NCBI GenBank assembly: GCA_013368315.1
Contig: JAACJM010000084.1
Location: forward strand, 1-64,000
Source of the DNA: Tetrapyrgos nigripes
Taxonomy: Eukaryota > Basidiomycota > Agaricomycetes > Agaricales > Campanellaceae
DNA: 64,000 bases
Direction: 5' to 3'
The notes under the pieces are model-generated. The model did not search any database and had not been told where the DNA came from. It worked only from the letters and a program-made list of their open reading frames with translations. Shown piece by piece: positions 56,251-64,000 of the stretch. The stretch's first letter is position 1. Each line of letters opens with the position of its first letter. The position numbers and the translations under genes are program-made.

Positions 56251-58048
56251 CTAATCCCAAACCAACTTACCCCTCTCATCCACAGCCGCTTTACTCCCTC
56301 CCGCCCCATACAACTCTGCAATCTTCGCTTGTTTCCCACCCGTACCCTTACCCCCACTCGCACTCTGATTCTTCTGTTGTTCTCTCAGCTTCTCCCCAAC
56401 CTGTTCCCTCCTATACCTCTCCAACGCCCCAACCCTATCCTTCTCCCTCCCTATCCTTCTCCCTCTCCTCCTTCTCCCTCTTTTCAGCTTCACGACGAGC
56501 AGCGTTTTGACGTTGTTTTTTTGTGAGGGATTCGGGGGCTGTGGCTTTGGATTTGGAGGAGGGGCTTTGTGAGAGCGCAGAGAATGCTCCTCCAGAAATA
56601 CCCAAGCTTCCGGAAGAGGAGGAAGATTGAACAAGAGGATTGTTAGCTTTTCGTTGACGACGGGAGGTGACGACGCCCCAGCCTTCGTCGTCGTCTTCGT
56701 CTGCTTCGTCTTCTCCGAAGCCTTCGTGGTAGTCGTGGTAGTCTTGGTACTGAGGATAACGGTCGTCTTCGTCGGCGTCTTCGCTGTGGGTGGAGATGGT
56801 GCGGGTGCGAGGTTGGGATTGGGGTTGGGATTGGGATTGAGGCCCAACGATTCGTATGACACGAGACATGGTCGGGTGGTCTGGGGTTTCGAGCATGCTG
56901 GAGTGAAGAGAAATGTCAGAATGAGGAAAAAGAGTCATGAATAGATAAATAAAACCCCAAAATCGGGCAAAACGAAAAGAAAAGAAAAAAAACTATAGTA
57001 CTCACTCCTCTACCCCCGTTTTTCTCGCCTTTGGTACTAACCTCTCGTGTAGAGGTCTTTTGGGAAGGGTACCCCGGTCAGCTGCCCATAGTTCTTCTCC
57101 CTCATCACCGTCGCCCTCATGACTTTCCTCATCAGCGGTAGAAAGAGAACCAGTAGACGTCCCTGTACCGGCGTTATTACCACTCGAGGCAGAAGCGGCC
57201 TTGGCCTGTTTTTTGGACACCCTCGTCCACTCCCCGTCTGTAGTTTCGTCTGTGGCGAGGGAGGCAGTGGAGGCTGCGAGGCCGAGACCTTGAGCCTTGT
57301 TGGAAGAGGAAGAGGATTTGGTGCTACTACCCTTCTTCGTCTGAGAGGGAGTGATTGTACCAGCTGCGACGGTAGCGGCTTGGGCTGGTACTGGAGTAGG
57401 AAGCGTCGTTGACTGGGAAGGAGTAGGAGCGTTGGAGTCCTTAGCACCCGGACCTGGAGCTGTTTTGGCTTTCTTGTTCTTCTTCGACTTGGACTTGGAC
57501 TCGCCGTCGCTGGATGCGACTGGCGGAGTAGAAGGAACAGCTCCAGCAGCAACGGCGACTTTCGCAGCTGGTGAGACCAACTCGGTAACCTCTGGCTCTA
57601 GTTCGTCTCCGGTTGCCGTCCCAGTTCCAGTTCCAGTTCCAGCACCACCCTTCTTCGCCTTCGCTTTCGACTTTTTCTTCCCCTTCTTACTCTTACTCTT
57701 CCCTGCACCTCCTTCAGCACCCGTATCCTCGCCCGTCTCCTCCACATCCTCATCAGGTTGGAATTGACCGGGAATGACAGCTGGGAAGGAGACGACTTGG
57801 GGTTTGGGATTGGGCTTGCTTTCTAACGAGGTAGAAGCAGAGGAAGCCAAAGCAGATGCGGCAGCTTCAGCGTAGGAGCCAGCTTTTTTGGCTTTGGCTT
57901 TGGCTTTTTTGCTTATGGAGTCGGGGACGGAGGATGAGGAGACGGAAGAGGAAGAAGTGTATTGGTGGTATGCACCGCCGACGGCTCCTGCGACGACGAC
58001 GGCTGCGACAGCGGTGTATGCTTGAGATTGAGAGAATGTTGCACCCAT
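56251..58048 (-). pseudogene. Lys/Ser-rich protein with N-terminal anchor, frameshift near 3' end
   Basis: ATG at 58048. Exon 1 (58048-57006) encodes MGATFSQSQAYTAVAAVVVA with a small-residue hydrophobic segment, then K/S/G-rich disorder (SKSKKGKKKSKAKAKKGG), DGEWTRVSKKQAKA and PLHERLVPKARKTGVE. A 108-nt intron (56898-57005) leads to exon 2: MLETPDHPTMSRVIRIVGPQ, GWGVVTSRRQRKANN and LTKKQRQNAARREAEKREKE. A 16-bp perfect tandem duplication at 56434-56465 then throws the frame, giving a stop after EKDREGEG. Without one unit the frame continues EKDRVGALERYRREQ to the terminal AAVDERGKLVWD at 56251. A family of this shape with the same closing (DE.GKLVWD) is familiar from other basidiomycetes. 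The function is unknown. The duplication is either a mutation or an assembly error. Confidence 0.65.
56434..56465. repeat. 16-bp perfect tandem duplication, frame-breaking
   Basis: CCTATCCTTCTCCCTC is present twice head to tail within the coding exon. Since 16 is not a multiple of three, one unit must be absent for the conserved C-terminus to be in frame. Confidence 0.85.
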
Positions 58049-58459
58049 GGTAAGAGTACTGGTAAGGCGAACCAAAGAGGTAAGTAAGACTAGAGAAGGA
58101 CCCAAGTTGGTAATGACATACAGATTCAAAATGGACGTTAGGACAGATTTGGTACGGCGTACTTGGCTTGAAACGCGTTTATAGGATTCGGACGAGAGAG
58201 TGGGGGAAATCTCACACGACGCCTGTGACGTGGTGCGCAGTCACCAGGACGGTAGCGTGATCGTGAACAAAAAACATGTCGCGTATGCAATTCCCAAATT
58301 TGGGCAGCGCGTCCCAAGGGCACCACGCGGAGAGCGGCGACTCGAAAGACTCAAAACTCATTTCTGACTAGTACGTAGGAGTCCATTATACACGGAGGGA
58401 GGGTGTAAAAACACGTAAAACAGGAATGTCCAAAGTACAAGGAAAGAAAGAGTCAGGCA
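58049..58459. other. Intergenic, promoter of the Lys/Ser-rich gene
   Basis: No gene was recognised. The region upstream of 58048 on the minus strand is GC-richer without a clear TATA box. Confidence 0.5.
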
Positions 58460-59513
58460 TCATCCATCATGCCCCGAGTCTCTTCTCTTCTCTTCATCTA
58501 TAACCTCAATCACAACATCCGCAGGAATTGTCTTCCAATCGTTCCGATGAGTAATATGCTTGCGGAACTTTCTCGGTGTCAATATAACGTGCATATGAAG
58601 GTATCCAACGCTCGCGTTTGGCATGCAATGAAAACCGAAAAAGAAATCGTCCAAATTTAACTCTACTGTTCGCAATCTCTCGGTCAGCTTTTTCCTAGAT
58701 TGCTCTGCTTTGCGTAGGTTTTCCTGGAACGCTTTCAACGCCTCGGTATCACTATTAGCCGCGGCGGCGCTGAGTTGCAAGTTCTCTTTCCGCACGAAAA
58801 TTTCATGAGCTTTTGAAACTGCTTGGATGATGATGTCGACGCTGTCAGGTTGGGACCAAAAGTCCCTAGAGTGTGACTGCATTTCGGTTATAATCCAAGA
58901 ACCATCGAGAGAGAGACGATGTTGTAAACTGTAATGTGAATGTGAATTTGGAATCAGCCACTGTTCAATACACGATCCTCTTTGTTCACCTTTGTCTCCC
59001 CTTGGGATAACAAGAAGATGAACAAAAGACATCCCGGCTCCAGTTTCAGCATCCTGAGAGTATAGACGTTTATCGTGACTTGCTACGTTGGAGATAATGA
59101 GCGAATGGTTGGTGGCAGAGAGGACATTCTCTGGGAATCGTTCTGCGTAATGCTACATAGAGATCCAGAATGAGGTTCGAATTCTTCGGATTAGCACCCA
59201 GTAGCACAAAAAAAAAAAAAGATAGTCACTCACTGTAAAGACTGTGGGCCAAAGATCGAGTCTGCCAGTGGCCAGGGAAAAGGAGTCAGTTCAGTGGATT
59301 AGGATTAGCATATATAACAGATCCAAAGAATTTTAGTAACGGGTAACGGACTCACAGCTTCTTGTAATCGATCTTTTTCTCCTCGGCATACGTCGACAAT
59401 TCTTCTCCAGCGTTGAGAGCCTTGAATTCCCGTCGTCGTTGGAGGAACAAAACCTTGCAGCGTTGTGAGTGTTCTTGAGATGTAATTGGCACTAGCTCGT
59501 CGGACTCGGACAT
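58460..59513 (-). pseudogene. HIT-like protein, dinucleotide frameshift in (GA)n
   Basis: ATG at 59513 (MSESDELVPITSQEHSQRCK). Exons 59513-59356, 59261-59234, 59152-58990 and 58928-58460 are joined by introns of 94, 81 and 61 nt. The middle reads LDLWPTVFTHYAERFPENVL, SNVASHDKRLYS and MSFVHLLVIPRGDK. The last exon opens as VYNIVSL and then loses frame at a (GA)5 run (58907-58916). Dropping one GA gives VYNIVSLDGSWIITEMQSHS and onward to FFFGFHCMPNASVGYLHMHV, the H.H motif of histidine-triad nucleotide hydrolases/transferases. A Lys/Glu-rich helix (LRKAEQSRKKLTERLRTVEL) precedes it. HIT enzymes cleave nucleotide phosphoramidates or cap analogues. The order of motifs resembles larger fungal HIT-like proteins. 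The frame break may be an assembly error. Confidence 0.65.
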
Positions 59514-61600
59514 CGTTAACAGGGGGAGAAGAGATGAACTGAGAAGCGACTCGGAGCGTTGAACTGGAAATGGTTCATGGGGAGGCTGAGTTTAAGTATA
59601 CGCAGAATCTCAAGCGGTGAAACAAGTGAACATCCTATACAATGGGGGGTGTCGAGTCAGTGCGGGTCCAAGCAGACCATATATTTGATTCTTTTGGAAC
59701 ACCTTTTTTTTGTTATTTACAACACCCTTTGTGAGCGCTGAGACAAACTGTCGACTTTATAAAGGATGTTAATGTAGAAAAGAAAAGAAAAAGAAAAGAA
59801 GACCGGCACTGTGGCTATGGCTGTGTCACGGTTATATCCGCTTTGATTCAGAAATGGTTCAGACTGCTCAGGAAAAAGAACTTGCAACAAGGTAACCTAA
59901 CCAAGAGTGACTGCAATATATATAGATAATATAGATAATAACGAGTTGTGAACCTGGCTGTAGCAGGTGCGAAGGCACGGGTTCCTTTACAAAGCTCGTA
60001 AATAATAATGCGACGCCGACGATGTCAAGCAGTGACATGTACAGTGCATTCTTCCTTCGACGCAGATGTCGATGCGGGCACTGCCGAAAGCAAAACCTAA
60101 GCGCTAACCTACCCATTCCCACCTCTCCTGTTCCCGTCCTTCCGCGATTCGTACCAATTCGTGCTATACCAGATCCTTAGCCACAAAATCTTTCACAGCT
60201 CCCCCGGATAGATGCTTCAACTGCGTTTTCCCTGCCAGGCCCAGTACGTTCGTGCGTATACTGCCACAGAATGAAAGCGGATGCCCAAGTGCCTGGCGTC
60301 GCGGGGAGTCGATTAGATTCACTTTTCATTCCAATACATCTACATGTGACATTGTCTTGACTCTTGGTCCTCGTGAAAACGGGACCGAGACTCGGGTACT
60401 AGTTGATCAGTGACCAGTTTGGTCTTGAAAGTTGATCACTCCAGTGCCAATGCATAAAAAATGTCGCTTCCATGGACAGGCACACGATAGCCTAGCACCT
60501 TGGGGGGCAATGCATATTTGGAAAGATCTTTTGGGCAAACATAAATGACGAATTTATGCTCGGCGCCGGAGCTACTCCATATGGCTGTTCGGCCTCAATC
60601 GGTCCCATATGGAGTAGACCCGGGCGAGCAGAAATGGCACTGAAAAATCTGAAATTTAAGTTTGCACAGAGATCTCTGGAAATATGCAACGCCGCCCAAG
60701 GTGTAGCCTAGTAGTCAAAGGTATCAATCATGTCATGGTATGCCAGACGGCGAGGTCCTAGTACTATGTACCACTGACTTCCCTACTAGTAGCTATAGGG
60801 ATCTCGTATCCTCCATCCAATCCAAGCCGAGGTTAGCTCAAGGGAGTGGCGGGATGGAAATTTTTACATCCAGTCAGACCAACCGCTGGACAACCGCTGG
60901 ATCACAGTGCACACACCCCTCCTGCCCTATAAGGCATATCCAAGGCATATGACTTCCCAATAAGGTAATATTATTGGTCATACAGATAAGATCAGATCAA
61001 ATTTGGCATTTGCCAGTCTACTTTGAGTCTACTTGCCACTGCTCGGGTTATTTCAGTGTAAATTTGTTGGAATCTACCTCTAGCACACTCTAGCAAGTAC
61101 CTGCATAGTTGTGTAGCTCTGAGCTACCTGCTTACTTGCTGTGGAAGCAGAACACCTCCGAGTCAGCCTGAGCCAAATAGGGGGGGGTCAAAAAAATTTT
61201 GGCCTGACCGGACCCCCACCCGCCCTCCCTACCCTAGTGCCGGATATCCGGTCCGCCACCCCTTTGGGTTAGCTAGATGACTTCTCGCAGCAGCAAGCCA
61301 ACCAGCACGCCGTGGCCCATGACTAGTCTCGAGTATCCAGACTAACGATACATGTTGACACTCTACGTGTGATGTACGCCGTGCCAACTGACTCGGAGAT
61401 GTAGAGACTCTTTAATGATGGCAACATGAGTCTGTCAAGGTTACGCAATTAGTACTAGACGTAGACGCGAGGGCTTATGACCAAGGACACTCAGCAAGAG
61501 GCTACGGCAACTCTACCGACCAGTCTTTTCCAAAACCTCGTAAGCAACTCGTAAGAGATACTTATTACTCATGCACATCATGATTGAATCCGGTCACACA
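59514..61600. other. No convincing gene; one strong hairpin
   Basis: Open frames at 59559-59741, 59868-60122, 60492-60689 and 60740-60952 lack domains. The stretch contains the inverted repeat at 60572-60617 and a G/A-run region near 61180. Confidence 0.45.
60572..60617. repeat. Perfect 13-bp inverted repeat (hairpin)
   Basis: CTACTCCATATGG (60572-60584) and CCATATGGAGTAG (60605-60617) are exact inverted copies around a 20-base spacer. There is no following T-tract and no adjacent gene. The role is unknown. Confidence 0.75.
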
Positions 61601-62754
61601 TAGGGCTCCTAGTGGATCGGATGAGGATCTGATGAGGATGCATCGGTTCGGATGGGCACCATCTCAAAGCCAATCCGCATCGGCGGATGGCCATCCGTCG
61701 GATTGACCGATCATCGTCGGATGGAAGTGAGATTAGTACAAAACAAAAACATTAGTACCGATGAGCGTACTTATAGACATATACTAGAGTAAATACATGT
61801 ATGATTGTATTAAATACCCTTCACGATGAACGAGGCTCATAGTCGTCCCTGAGTGCGCCCTCGAAAACCAAAATACTACGATGAATCATCGATTCTCCCG
61901 TTGTCTCAGCATGTAACGAGTGTCAGTGTAAACCTATCAAGTCCTTTCCAATGCTGAGTGACTGCTCAACACAAACAGATGAACCTAGCAGCAGATCAGT
62001 ACATGATACACAATGGCGAACAGAAATACATACCTGGTATTGCGAGAACATCACGGGCATATCCTGCTAGTCGTGGAAACTTCCCGCATTTGTCCTTCCA
62101 GAAGTTCAGGACATTTTCCCCAATAGGACGCTCTGCGAGGTAAGAAGCATACTCTTCATCAATGGTCTGCGTGGCGGTGGATGAGCTGGTAGTGGGTATT
62201 CCTGAAAGGGAGGGGTCATCATAAAGGTCAATGGATTGAGAGGGTTGAGGTGGAGGCGAGTGAATAGATTCTGCTGCCGCTGTGAAAGCTGATGGGTCAT
62301 AGGTTGAAAGTCGAGCCCTGAATGCATTCTCCATCTGTTGACACCACGAAGCTTGGAAGAGATCAGGTTTGTTGTCAAAAAGCCTATACTTGATGCATGG
62401 GTCAACTACACAAGAAAACACTCAATGAAAAGTAAAGGGAAGAAAAGAGATAAAACATGTACCTGCTGCAGCATAGTAGTACTCTGACTCCATAGTACTC
62501 TTATCATAATACTTCTAGGACGTTTCTATGAGATGTTTCTCTGGGACCTTTACTTTTGATAGCATACGTCATGTATTAGGTACTACTATATAGCTCTACG
62601 GCAAGCCCCGACCACCAGCCACCATCCGACGATGGTCGTCGGATGGGCAGATGGGATCCGTCGGATGAGGCAAGCACCTAAGCCCATCCGCCATCCACAT
62701 CCGAGGCCCCATCGCTGGATGACCGGCGGATCATCCGATCCGCTAGGAGCTCTA
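61601..62754. mobile_element. Internally deleted hAT transposon, 1,154 bp
   Basis: GTCACACA at 61593-61600 and 62755-62762 is a perfect 8-bp target duplication. The inverted ends TAGGGCTCCTAGTGGATCGG and TAGAGCTCCTAGCGGATCGG differ at two of the first 20 bases. GGATGG/CATCCG-type motifs crowd both subterminal regions. The 8-bp duplication, TAGGGC-type ends and a transposase C-terminal fragment on the minus strand place it in the hAT superfamily. The N-terminal zinc finger and most of the catalytic domain are missing, so it needs a full-length relative to move. Confidence 0.9.
62034..62493 (-). pseudogene. hAT transposase C-terminal fragment
   Basis: A short exon (62493-62463, MESEYYYAAA) joins through a ~57-nt intron to 62405-62034. 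The second exon reads VDPCIKYRLFDNKPDLFQAS and ends DEEYASYLAERP, VLNFWKDKCGKFPRLAGYA and RDVLAIPG at a GTATGT donor. The D....YL.......L.FWK....FPRLA..ARD.LAIP pattern is the hAT C-terminal dimerisation region. Remnants of the final SALER and AETTGESMIHRSILVFEG segments lie around 61825-61950. Upstream catalytic sequence is absent, so this is a deletion derivative. Confidence 0.75.
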
Positions 62755-62762
62755 GTCACACA

Positions 62763-63439
62763 CTACTCGGCCCCTCAAACACCTTCCTTACAATGCACTT
62801 AAAAACAACCCGTAAACACGCGTTCGCTACCATGCTGAGTCGGAACCCGCATCAGCGTCAGTTCTTCGCCTAACGACCGAACGCCAGGATAGATTTTCCA
62901 ACTCTACGATTCATCGGACTTATGTACTAGAACCGTCTCCTTCTCAAGCTTACCGTTTTGTTAAACCTTGCCCTTGCGCTCATGGAATTCTGTCTCTCGG
63001 GATCATTCCAACGACTTCGACTTTATCAATTCCGGGAAGATTGAAAGGATCATTCTGCATTTGAATTCGAACCCAGCGAGGGCGCTTACTCGGCTCGTCC
63101 TACTACTCCCACGATAATTGAGAGTGCACGCTTCTGGCTTGGTTGACAGCCTCGGTATTGGCAAGATGGGATGCATAAAGAAAGGATACGCAATAGCGCC
63201 GACATCTTTAAGGTAGATGTAATCGTATAGTACGTCTAAAAGGGGAACTACAGCCTGAGGTCGCAGGAACATGACCGTCTTTGTACGAAGCACTTGGATG
63301 AGACGTTCTACGTGTTATCAAAGACTGAAAAACAGGCAAAGGAAGAAACACAGTGGCTTTTCATGATAGGCCTACTTAATCTCTTCCGCTCACCGTTGAG
63401 CTGGGCAAAACATTGAGCCATATACTCCTACACCATACA
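62763..63439. other. No convincing gene
   Basis: A 96-codon minus-strand frame (63003-63293) has no recognisable domain. Nothing else was seen. Confidence 0.45.
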
Positions 63440-63513
63440 CTGCCCCAGAGAGGCTCGAACTCTCGACCTTCCGATTAACAGTCGGACGCTGTAACCAACT
63501 CAGCCATGGGGCA
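63440..63513 (-). tRNA. tRNA-Asn (anticodon GTT)
   Basis: 74 nt, no intron. The acceptor stem TGCCCCA pairs with TGGGGCA, the D stem GCTG with CAGC, and the anticodon stem TCCGA with TCGGA around loop CTGTTAA (anticodon GTT). The T stem GAGAG pairs with CTCTC around loop TTCGAGC. Discriminator base is G. CCA is not encoded, as expected for a nuclear eukaryotic tRNA. All arms pair perfectly, so it should be functional. Confidence 0.96.
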
Positions 63514-63842
63514 TTGACAAAAGGCGGATACGTTTACAATGTTCACAATATGATATTCATTTCCGCCTAAAAAATCATGTCGACCTTGATCGATCTGATC
63601 AACCTAACTATAAAAGAAAGTACTAAAAGAATTCATAAAGTTGTCTCTCCCTTTCCAGGGACATCACTCGGAGGAGATAACATCGCTCATTACAATAACT
63701 AATTATCAAAGATGGGATGGTGCATATGTACAGTACGCTCAGGCTAGGATTTAGTTTACATTGCTATTGGGAAGATTAGACGTGATTATCCTTAAATGTT
63801 AGTATGAGTACAATTAACTTGCTGAGTGACCACCTCAATCAA
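63514..63842. other. Intergenic
   Basis: AT-rich spacer between the tRNA and the 3' end of the last gene. Nothing was recognised. Confidence 0.6.
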
Positions 63843-63944
63843 TCAATAATATGCTTTCCAAGGACCTGTAATCGGTGCTCCGAGAAGTCTTTCCGCCTCA
63901 CGGATGACATCTTCATGGCCTTCGTTCTCATATTTCAAGGGGCC
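63843..63944 (-). CDS. Last exon of an unidentified gene (partial)
   Basis: On the minus strand, after an acceptor (ATGGCAG) the frame reads GPLKYENEGHEDVIREAERL and then LGAPITGPWKAYY before a TGA at 63843-63845. The sequence looks coding and well ordered. The rest of the gene lies beyond the right edge of the window, with at least one intron from 63945. The protein was not identified. Confidence 0.6.
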   Translation of the reverse strand, partial: GPLKYENEGHEDVIREAERLLGAPITGPWKAYY

Positions 63945-64000
63945 CTGCCATTGAGAGTGCATTATCAGAGTCTTATCCATGATTATGCAGTTAAACAGCG

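Noticed and set aside
55786..56363. Overlapping minus-strand ORFs of 84-137 codons
   Set aside because: They arise from pyrimidine-rich simple sequence in the intergenic/3' UTR region.
57351..57767. 138-codon plus-strand ORF opposite the Lys/Ser-rich gene
   Set aside because: Low-complexity antisense of a coding exon; no independent start context or exon structure.
61593..61600. Tyrosine-recombinase or integrase attachment site at GTCACACA
   Set aside because: The paired copies flank hAT-type inverted ends, so they are a target-site duplication.

Overview
The window reads as nuclear DNA of a basidiomycete, most likely an agaricomycete mushroom. Genes are split by short introns (about 50-110 nt, GTRNGT donors, YAG acceptors). 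The protein families fit that group: an F-box protein, an NB-ARC/TPR NLR-like protein, a BTB-like protein, a DHHC palmitoyltransferase fragment, and a fungal Helitron with a C-terminal cysteine-protease-like domain. There is one tRNA gene, tRNA-Asn(GTT), and no bacterial-style operon.

Layout. About 1-50 kb is a transposon-rich compartment. It holds one large, probably autonomous Helitron of the Helentron/Helitron2 type (39484-48947) and at least eight related ends or short derivatives with the same termini: 5' TACGAGGCC after a flanking T, and a 3' hairpin GCCA-NNN-loop-NNN-N-TGGC. Also present are a foldback MITE, a decayed reverse transcriptase and a 3.9-kb TIR element (30320-34233) with a 6-bp target duplication. 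Host genes lie between them: a signal-less, probably truncated protein at 2.0-2.8 kb, a frameshifted NLR-like gene (9.9-13.75 kb), a decayed Myb/SANT-like gene (20.2-21.1 kb), and three uncharacterised multi-exon genes at 30-39.5 kb. Two of these three are interrupted by transposons, and removing the element restores a plausible reading frame or splice junction.

About 51-64 kb is gene-denser and calmer. It holds an NAD(P)-binding epimerase-like gene (51334-52474), an F-box gene (53369-55031, minus), a Lys/Ser-rich protein gene with a 16-bp frameshifting duplication (56251-58048, minus), a HIT-like gene (58460-59513, minus), a deleted hAT element with perfect 8-bp target duplications (61601-62754), tRNA-Asn and the last exon of an unidentified gene at the right edge.

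How the parts relate. The Helentron family supplies most of the repeats. Its long copy carries a captured fragment of a palmitoyltransferase gene next to its 5' end, and a second 1.1-kb copy of the same capture sits at 26.2-27.3 kb. The best candidates for something undescribed are this Helentron family (covarying terminal hairpin, signal-like N-terminus with 13-residue repeats), the 3.9-kb TIR element that landed exactly on a splice donor, and the NLR-like gene with C-terminal membrane anchor. All calls are by eye; no alignment or database search was run.
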